The notes below the pieces were generated by a model. The model saw only the letters and a list, made by a program, of their open reading frames with translations. It did not search any database and was not told the origin of the DNA. Shown one piece after another: positions 56,474 to 64,000 of a stretch of 64,000 bases of DNA. The first letter of the stretch is position 1. Each line of letters opens with the position of its first letter. The DNA is from Prostheceraeus crozeri (Eukaryota; Platyhelminthes; Polycladida; Euryleptidae). The position numbers were made by a program, and so were the translations under genes. Where the stretch lies: contig CAJQUW010011023.1 in the NCBI GenBank assembly GCA_907163375.1, positions 372,001 through 436,000 on the forward strand, written 5' to 3'.

Positions 56474-57413
56474 CTCTGGCTGCGTGTGTATAATACCCGT
56501 AAGTATACTAACAATTTAGGATAGATGACTTGCTTTTGGAGAGCATCCATGAACTGCATATTTGCATTATGCAGAATATTAGACAGAATTCCGTGAAATG
56601 AAACTTTTGGGTGCAACGTTTTCCAATAATTTTACGTGGAATACCCATGTCAAAGGTATTGTGTCGACGGAGACTTCACATTCTGCGTAATTTGTGTAGA
56701 GCTCAGTGTCCACAGCATCTTATATAATTGGTACGTTGCTTTCATTCGCTCGTTGATTACGTATGCGTTGGTCTTGCAATCACAGTGTCTATATTTTGTC
56801 TGACTTTCTACGTGTTGTATTCAGCAAAATTAAGTGGTTTTGATTTTCTAAGTTTGTCCTCCATTTTAGAAAAAGCATGTATTAAGCTCTTCAAACAGAT
56901 TGAGAGCGATCCATATGTGTTACGACCTACTTTTCGTGTGAGATCCTACTTTAGTAGACATCAATCGACTGACAACACCACCAGAGGCAACTAGTCGTTT
57001 TAGTCGCTCTTCAGCAGATGCACTTTATTGTCTCTTTTTATCTGATTTTGAATAATGTTTCTGTAACACATTCATCGCACATTCTGTACTCAATAAAGTC
57101 TATTCTGTTCTACACTTGAAGAATGCTTTCTGTATTACGGTGTCCTATATTTCAAAGACTTGAGCATTTAATTATTTTATATTTAGAATTATAGTACTTT
57201 AGTACTTGGTTTTTCATGAAGTGAGTAAACTGAGACTTTATCCTTGCCGGCAATTTATACAAAACCGATAAGATAGACAAGAATGCATGAAGATGGTGAA
57301 ATAGAAAGTGTTGAATACAAGTACGTCGATGGCATTGATTAGATATCGCCATGTTCTTTTTCATTCGATGCTAACAACATCGTAAGCATAGAAATTGAAA
57401 ATGTGAATTATTA
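56474..57413. other. No gene seen
   Basis: Non-coding DNA up to the inverted-repeat-bounded recombinase fragment. Confidence 0.3.
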
Positions 57414-58363
57414 TTGCACCCATAGAGGTCGGATATCAAAGCCAGCGAAGCTAGCTAGTAATCCACAGAAGAAGATAGACTTTCTATGGTGTTGTGAATT
57501 TCATTTAACGCATGGTTATGTAATATTTCCGGTCATTATTTTTACTTTAGAGGTCATTATCTATGTCAAAAAACATATCTTTATTTCAACATTTTAACAA
57601 GAAATGCAAAGTCATAGCGATCAGACTTGATCATCTCGAGAAATATCACCTTCAGCTGGAGGTTTATTCACAATTGTAACTTGGCAGTCTCGAATGTTGA
57701 TATTGATGCCACACGCATGTTGTTGAACACGTGGACACTGCCTCTTGACTTCTGAAAACGAAGTGTTTTTGATCATCAAATTTTCCATAATCATCTGTTC
57801 GTCAACTATGATTAGTTTTTCTCCCTTGAATTCCGATCTCTTTTGTCATTGTCTGTAACATCTTTTTCAGGGTATTGTGTCCCAATGGCCTTGAAGTAAA
57901 CCAAATATCATCCTGAATCATTACCTTCCTCTTAGATTGAAGGTAAAACCTGTCACAGTTTTGAGGTCTCTTCGATAAAAAAAGTTCGAAAATTCGGATG
58001 TGACATCTTTGAGGATTACCTTCATTAGCAAAATGTAATTTTTCTTTCGGTCTCAAGCGTCGTTGATGTAACTCAACTGAAAACCAATACTTTTGCACCT
58101 TCCCTTATTTCTACACGAAATTGAGAAATCAAGAGATCGCTGTGTTCCTGACCACCTCTTACCGCGAAATTAATACCATTCAGATAAAACAGTGTCTGAA
58201 TAATCTGTTTTGGAGTTGCATCTCCCAATTGTCCCTTATGATATTTTCATCGAAGCATCAAGTACTTCACGCAGATGAGTGAATTCGGACTTGCTGCAAA
58301 CCAGATAGTATCGAGGAGCTCCCTGGATACATTTTTGTAGTAATCCGACCTCTATGGGTGCAA
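57414..58363. mobile_element. 950-bp segment bounded by perfect 21-bp inverted repeats, with a recombinase fragment
   Basis: TGCACCCATAGAGGTCGGAT and one further T at its outer side (57414-57434) has an exact inverted partner at 58343-58363. Between them lies a decayed Crypton-type recombinase gene on the minus strand. The flanks show no obvious target duplication (left ATTA, right CAAA). Cryptons are not known for inverted ends, so the relation between the ends and the gene is open. Confidence 0.65.
57640..58330 (-). pseudogene. Crypton-type tyrosine recombinase (DUF3504) remnant
   Basis: Minus-strand segments in order: SEFTHLREVLDAS; QIIQTLFYLNGINFAVRGGQ followed by EHSDL; NPQRCHIRIFELFLSKRP; DIWFTSRPLGHNTLKKMLQT; and GIQGRKTNHS. 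These match the DUF3504 domain of the KCTD1/QRICH1/ZMYM-like proteins that derive from Crypton recombinases (LFFLNG..F.LRGG.EH, F.RKP.NP..C.V..F..Y, W....PLG.NTL..MM, AG..G.KTNHS.R). The arginine in RGG and the NHS motif belong to the tyrosine-recombinase core. The frame is broken in several places and the N-terminal region is missing. Confidence 0.75.
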
Positions 58364-59203
58364 CAAAAATGGAGACATTTTTAAAGTGAATGAAACTTAA
58401 GTTATAGACATCAGAAAATCGACAAATCTTTCATGGATCACTATCATTATTCCATCTGATGGGGTGTCGTTTCATAAATCAATGAGATGAACTGAGCATA
58501 TTCAACATGCAATGAAAATGGTTGCAAGGGCATTGAAAGGCCTTAAAATTGGATGTTAGAATGATGAATTGATTTAAATGCAGTAGAAAATGATTTTAGT
58601 ATAGGGTGAACGCTGTGGTATCCACCAGAGAAGCGGTGGGACAACGACTCAAGTGAGTCAGCTGCGAGTCAGGTGCTCATGCTAAAAGGTTCGGCGAAAG
58701 TTGTGTTCTGTCGTCGTGGAGCAAAGCCCAATTATGCGATGAATTCTAGACATCACAACTTCGGTTACAGGTAACCGATTTCGACGAGCAATGCATCATA
58801 CGAATGCCCAGAGAGATCTTTTTCTCCTCATCCATGATTTGTGATAATGATCACATGTCATCATATTCAAAAATCGCGACTTCAAAGAGGCGATTTTCAC
58901 ATTTTTACCTCTGTCCAGAAATAGAGACTGTTTGCCATAAGTTTGCAAGATAATGAATTTTACCTCAGGTACATGAAATATCTCATGCTATTGATTGCTG
59001 CTATAAGCATGTAGGTCTACATCGAACAGTTAGTGCATCGCGCAGTTTTTCAATCACATTTACCGAATATTGCGATCTTCAATGAAAAATTCAGGGTCGC
59101 TCCTTGTCAATCATATTTGGCCAGCAAAAAATTAAATTATGTACGAGTACGAATAAAAGTGGGCGTTTCGTGGCGTTTCGTACCACAGACACTTCAAGGG
59201 CCG
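58364..59203. other. No gene seen
   Basis: Non-coding DNA. An open frame at 59033-59239 lies antisense to the 3' end of the decayed gene copy and is not supported. Confidence 0.3.
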
Positions 59204-59887
59204 TTATGTCTCAGCGCTGGTGAAAAACTTTTGATTTAATACGTTCAGCGGATCTCTATAATTAGGTCGTCTTGATGGGTGAATTGGACCGTAGACGATA
59301 GCGTCATCTGTTTCATTGCTGGCATAGTTTAAAGCGGCTTCAAAACTACACTTGGTGTTACCCGGTCTAACTAAGGACGGAGCTCGTACAGAAAATAAGA
59401 AGTTATCAGCATAAGGAAAAGAGAAAGCAGGTCGTGAGTCTGCTACGTAAGCATTAACTTCATCTGGACAAGAACCAGTTGTGAGGGATTTCCACTTCTT
59501 TGCATGGCGTTCGTAGATTATCCACTCTTCTCTTCTTACAGCCCTTTCTACCTTCTCGAGGAATTCTTTTGTGTTTTCTTCATTCTATGTCCTGGTGACG
59601 TGGAGGTAATTGTATCCTCTTACATGGGCGATTTTCTTCTCCGCGGAAAATCCGCAAAGGTTCCAATTGTAGGGACTCCGACTTTCGCAAGATAGCTGTT
59701 GTTAGTGGCATGCTGCTTACATGTTTTTCACTGTCCGGCATTATTCTGTATCTGATGCGGAGGTCCACAGATCATAGGTGACAACATGTGTAGGTCAGCT
59801 GCTGGTTCAAGTAGAGCCCGCTGCTTCTCGCGACGCTTCAGTAGCTTCGACGGTAGTGATCCGATAGCCGATAGGTTTTCTAGACAT
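59204..59887 (-). pseudogene. Decayed single-exon copy of an unknown protein gene
   Basis: The minus strand shows protein-like sequence over the whole 684 bp with no intron, in successive frames. It starts MSRKPIGYRITTVEATEASR, continues ALLEPAADLHMLSPMICGPP and SYLAKVGVPTIGTFADFPRR, then a long open frame from about 59582 (FLEKVERAVRREEWIIYERH, CPDEVNAYVADSRPAFSFPY, IHPSRRPNYRDPLNVLNQKF, ending TSAET and TAA at 59204-59206). At least two frame changes and one stop interrupt it. The lack of introns suggests a processed (retrocopied) pseudogene of about 220 residues. I do not recognise the parent. Confidence 0.5.
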
Positions 59888-60516
59888 GGGTCTCTGCACG
59901 TACCGGTGTTACAGTAGTTGATCCCCTCTATTTAAGTTTCCCACCGGAAATAGCAAGATTGGTTTCATCTCAAGATCGGGATTTTGACTTTGATCCTTGT
60001 GTACTATTATAGACTACACTCTCTTTCATTTTTTGGCAGACCCCCTCAGCTTTGTCTTCTCAATCTAATATTTTCACTTAAGAAGTCATGCAGATATACA
60101 TGTAAGCCTACTTCATAGCATGAGAATATTTCTCGTATTTCCAAACCATTTACAAACTTTCCACTTTTCAGTCACATGGTGGCATTATTAGGTATCATGA
60201 AGGACAGGCAGCCATAAATATTAAATACAAATAATTCAGTTGAAAAATGAAGGAAGACATCATCAAAACCAGATAAAATCAGGAAAAGAAAGACTTCTAT
60301 TTTTTATCATAAATGAATTGCAACTTTCTGAAAGTTAAAAGAGAAGGAAAATATTCGTCAAAATTAGAATTTTGTTATCTGCTGGGCAGCTGCCTACCCA
60401 CAAAACACATTAAAGTATCGCTGGGTCCCACTACACCTCTTTCAATCCTACTTTCACTTATCTTCCAATGACAACTCATGTGTGATGGTGAGGGTTTGAT
60501 CCTGCAAAATGACACA
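59888..60516. other. No gene seen
   Basis: Non-coding DNA upstream of the gene copy. Confidence 0.3.
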
Positions 60517-60590
60517 GTTGCATGTAAGCGTAGAGCACATGTCTAGTTAACCTGGAGTCATATGTTCGAATCCTGCATAGGTTCGAAGCT
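60517..60590 (+). repeat. tRNA-like sequence related to the one at 36893
   Basis: GTAGAGCACATGTCTAGTTAAC and GTTCGAATCCTGC mirror the tRNA-Thr-like copy, and both are followed by a TTTATTTMATTTCAYT-type flank. The D arm is damaged. Confidence 0.5.
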
Positions 60591-61611
60591 TTTGGTATAT
60601 CGCTTATTTCATTTCACTATATTGTTAATCCTTAAATGCAGAAATTTTCACCTCTCATTCTCAGTTTTTCATATTTTAAACGGTTGAAACATAAAATTAC
60701 CTCTCAACAGATGGCAGCATTTTCTCAGCATCGCTGACGGTTTTATTGATATTAAGAGCGTTTATTGGCACAAGAGAGCGACGATGAGAAAGTGACAACA
60801 CTTTCAGGTGTTTTAACTCCAAACTTATTGCAGATGAAAGTGTCCCAGGCCTCATTAATGATTCATGAGATGATTGAAAATATTTGTCATTTGCGGCGGG
60901 TGATGAAATTACGTGATTGTTGACACATTCGTACCCGTATTGATTAGCTGTGAGACAGAATTCGCCGAGAATCCATCTGTCCATGGTGGAAAGTCAACAC
61001 TCGGGCGATTACACCTATTAAATTGTCGTTGCTGATAAATACGTACATTAAAATTCAACTATTATCTTCTCGCTGCAGCAGTAGACTGTTGTCTAAATTT
61101 GAGGATAATTTCTACCAGCAATTGATATCAAGTTGATGAGAGTTATTCATGTCCATGATATTGCCACAGAATAGACATTGAATTCTCAGTTTGACTTCAG
61201 GGACCTAGACATACGTAAATTTGAAAGGAAAATGTTGTCTGCGCACAGACCTGGTAATGCAAATGAATTGTATTCAAATGAACGAAGTACCGACCTGGAC
61301 AATTGCACACGGCTTTTGAGAAAATCGAGGCTTCATGCGTCTATTAAAGTATCAATTTACGTAGCAGCAGTGTCTGTTGTGATATCAAGTGATTTCTTTA
61401 TCAAACCGATGACTATGATGATACAGAAATAGATTGCTTTAGGGTGTCAATTTACAAGATGAGCGATTTCTAAATTTCTCACGTCTTACAGCGGCAACCT
61501 AGAAAAAGTGCGACTATATGAGGGAAAATGTGAAAAAAGAGCGTCAAACAATAGAAGTATTGAATATCTACTGAGCATGACAACAATTAAGTCAACGTAA
61601 GCTATCGTGCC
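60591..61611. other. No gene seen
   Basis: Non-coding DNA. An 84-codon open frame at 61178-61432 has no supporting context. Confidence 0.3.
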
Positions 61612-62890
61612 GTCGGCGTGGCCGAATGAGGAAGGTGCGAGTTCATATGCAACGCGGATTCATGTTCGATTCCAGGTCAGGCGATCGCGGTCGGAGTGGT
61701 CTAATGAACTAGGTGCGAGTTCGTCTCCAACACGGACTCATGTTCGATTCCTGGGTCAGGCGACTGAGGTCGGAGTGGCCGAATGAAGAAGGTGCAAGTT
61801 CGTCTCCAACACGTACTCATTTTCGATTCCTGAGTCACGCGAGTGAGGTCGGAGTGGTCTAATGAACTAGGTGCGAGTTCATCTGCAACACGGAATCATG
61901 TTCGATTCCTGGGTCAGGCGATTGCGGTCGGAGTGGCCGAATGAAGAAGGTGCGAGTTCGTCTCCACCGCGGAGTTCGGTTCAATTCCTGAGTCACGCGA
62001 GTGCGGTCGGAGTGGTCTAATGAAGAAGGTGTGAGTTCGTCTCCAACGCGGAATCCTATTCGATTCCTGGGTCAGGCGAGTGCGGTCGGCGATGCCGAGT
62101 GAGGGTGTGAGTTCATCTCTAACGCGGAGTCCGATTCGATTCCTTGGTCAGGCGAGTGCGGTCGGCGATGCCGAGTGAAGGTGTGAGTTCATCTCTAACG
62201 CGGACTCATGTTCGATTCCTGAGTCAGGCGAGTGCGGTCGGAGTGGTCTAATGAAGAAGGTGCGAGTTCGTTTCCAACGCGGACTCATGTTCGATTCCTG
62301 AGTCAGGCGAGTGCGGTCGCCGTGGTCTAATGAAGAAGGTGTGAGTTCGTCTCCACCGCGGAGTTCGGTTCAATTCCTGAGTCACGCGAGTGCGGTCGGA
62401 GTGGTCTAATGAAGAAGGTGTGAGTTCGTCTCCAACACGGACTCATGTTCGATTCCTGGGTCAGGCGAGTGCGGTCGGAGTGGTCTAATGAAGAAGGTGT
62501 GAGTTCGTCTCCAACGCGGAATCCTATTCGATTCCTGGGTCAGGCGAGTGCGGTCGGAGTGGTCTAATGAAGAAGGTGTAAGTTCATCTCTAACGCGGAA
62601 TCCTATTCGATTCCTGGGTCAGGCGAGTGCGGTCGGAGTGGTCTAATGAAGAAGGTGTGAGTTCGTCTCCAACGCGGAATCCTATTCGATTCCTGGGTCA
62701 GGCGAGTGCGGTCGGCGATGCCGAGTGAGGGTGTGAGTTCGTCTCCACCGCGGAGTTCGGTTCAATTCCTGAGTCACGCGAGTGCGGTCGGAGTGGTCTA
62801 ATGAAGAAGGTGTGAGTTCGTCTCCAACACGGAATCCGATTCGATTCCTGGGTCAGGCGAGTGCGGTCGCGGGTGTCGGTGTCTTTCATC
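61612..62890 (+). repeat. Tandem array of about 16 tRNA-like SINE heads (unit ~79 bp)
   Basis: Each unit holds GTGGTCTAATGAAGAAGGTG (A-box region) and TTCGATTCCTGGGTCAGGCG (B box), as in the family 3 SINEs at 43400-43907. B boxes can be counted from about 61670 to 62850. Units vary between AACGCGGACTCATG, ACCGCGGAGTTCGG and AACGCGGAATCCTA types that recur in order, so blocks of units were duplicated. The array ends with a SINE body (GTGTCGGTGTCTTTCATC). Confidence 0.95.
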
Positions 62891-63469
62891 AACTTTAGAT
62901 GTTTAATACATTCCGACAGACTTTTGTTGTCAAATGAAGTATTATGAAACATAGAGCTAAAACATCAAGGCTCTAATAGTCGAATTTTTTGAAGTATGTA
63001 TTACATACACGCGAATGAAGTTGAGGCTAGGCCCTGATGCATCCGTTTAATAAAATCCCACTTTCTACCAATTTTATCCGCAAAAAAGTTGACAGTTTGG
63101 AGATTGAATTCATCAGTTCATGCCTCCAAATAGCCTGTGTCGTCATTTACCAGTAAATTTGAAAAAATAGATGTCATTCCATCATCGCCCACCAGAAGGC
63201 CAACGGCCGAGATTCTCGACCACGATGTAGATATTACCTGCATTTTTATCAGATCTATCATACTACTGTACTTATAAGAGTATGTCGCCTCAACTATTAA
63301 AACAACAACTTCACAGTTTGATTCCAGCGGATGAAAAGAAAACACCTCTTGATTTAGGAAGATTATTGAGGCTTGATTTTTGAAGCACATTTTGATGTTT
63401 ACCCCTAGTGTGTCGCTGTGAGCTTAGTAAGAAATATCTATGAACCTGGGGTTTGAGTCGACCCATTAG
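62891..63469. other. No gene seen
   Basis: Non-coding DNA after the array. Confidence 0.3.
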
Positions 63470-64000
63470 TCCGGCAGCCAGAACGAGTTTCTGCAGGGAA
63501 CGAAGCCGAAAATAAGACTTTCACAGAATGCTGTACACCCTATGCCTACTACGAATCAGCACGTCTGCCGAGTTCTAGTGAGTTCCTCTTCTTGTCAGAC
63601 AGGATCAAAGAAAAACACGTGTAAATCCAATAGAACGCAGAATGCAGTTTTTGGCTGAAAATAAAATTTTCCATGTTTTCACTTATCAACTGGAAAATAT
63701 TAAGTCTAGAGTCATAATCATTGACATGAAATGTCTTCAGGTCATTTCCTATGATGTGCATGTGATTTTATCATGCTTCTGATCGGCAGTGTATGTGAGA
63801 ATGTGGTTGAATGTGGATAAAGTTGCTCAAAATGTTTGTGTTTGTCGACATTAAGAGGCTTGCCAAATCTAAATGTGTTTAGCTTTATAGACAGGGGTGC
63901 ATGAACATGAAACGAAATGACCTGAAAACATTCCATGCCAAAAATTATGACTCTGGGATTAGTACTTTTTGTTTAATCAGAGAAAACATACAAAATTTTT
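63470..64000. repeat. Relative of the minisatellite-bearing repeat, rearranged
   Basis: 63475-63535 is one inverted minisatellite unit (GCAGCCAGAACGAGTTTCTG), 63540-63640 is the inverted form of 34140-34228, and 63690-64000 is the direct form of 33800-34095. The parts therefore exist together outside the array but in another arrangement. The window ends inside the element. Confidence 0.65.

Noticed and set aside
59820-59945. A CNTGTC ring motif in a minus-strand frame, like the N-terminus of calcitonin/amylin peptides
   Set aside because: No signal peptide, no amidation or dibasic end, and another frame of the same DNA (starting MSRKPIGYR) continues better into the adjoining protein-like sequence.
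61612-62890. Direct repeats that could be mistaken for a CRISPR array or a tRNA cluster
   Set aside because: There are no unique spacers between the repeats, the units are contiguous SINE heads, and the host is an animal.

Overview
The window looks like intergenic and intronic DNA from an animal, probably a marine invertebrate. It has no bacterial gene packing and no long host reading frames, it carries many metazoan transposon families, and it holds single spliced exons of recognisable animal genes. AT-rich DNA with scattered TAGGCCTA-type words fits several invertebrate phyla, so I do not name a lineage. Two host exons are secure: the last coding exon of a HOGA1-type aldolase (2360-2515, +) and an internal exon of complexin (40971-41115, -). 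Weaker host candidates are a two-exon 3' end (25931-26413, +), a coding block (39647-40150, -), single exons at 46292-46420, 52928-53122 and 56058-56221, a transporter-like exon (28395-28563, -), and a decayed single-exon gene copy (59204-59887, -).

Layout: 1-2.5 kb is the HOGA1 last intron and exon, with a Penelope-like (PLE) fragment and a SINE in the intron. 3.0-8.7 kb is a CACTA-ended MITE followed by a stack of nested transposons. 9.4-16.2 kb holds a dispersed repeat, a 1.3-kb PLE palindrome, an unoccupied copy of the main MITE and a second CACTA-type MITE. 19-25.7 kb holds Tc1, Harbinger and hAT remnants and SINEs. 29-36 kb holds a foldback element, a hammerhead-like RNA relic, a doubled tRNA-like head and a 76-bp minisatellite. 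36-46 kb holds a tRNA-like gene, a LINE 3' end, complexin, another foldback element, inverted SINEs, a MITE and an almost whole Tc1 element. 49-64 kb holds a three-headed SINE, a recombinase fragment inside perfect inverted repeats, a decayed gene copy and a 16-unit array built from a SINE head.

The most informative structure is the nest at 4.0-7.9 kb. A hAT-type MITE sits in a longer repeat, a piggyBac element sits in the MITE, and an inverted PLE dimer and a second hAT element sit in the piggyBac. Unoccupied versions of the two oldest sites occur elsewhere in the same window, so the order of insertion can be read directly. The most unusual signal is three unrelated loci, two of them at PLE ends, with the full layout of a hammerhead ribozyme. 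Their stems differ in sequence but keep pairing, their helix III strand is a palindrome, and all three share an eight-nucleotide core instead of the classical seven.
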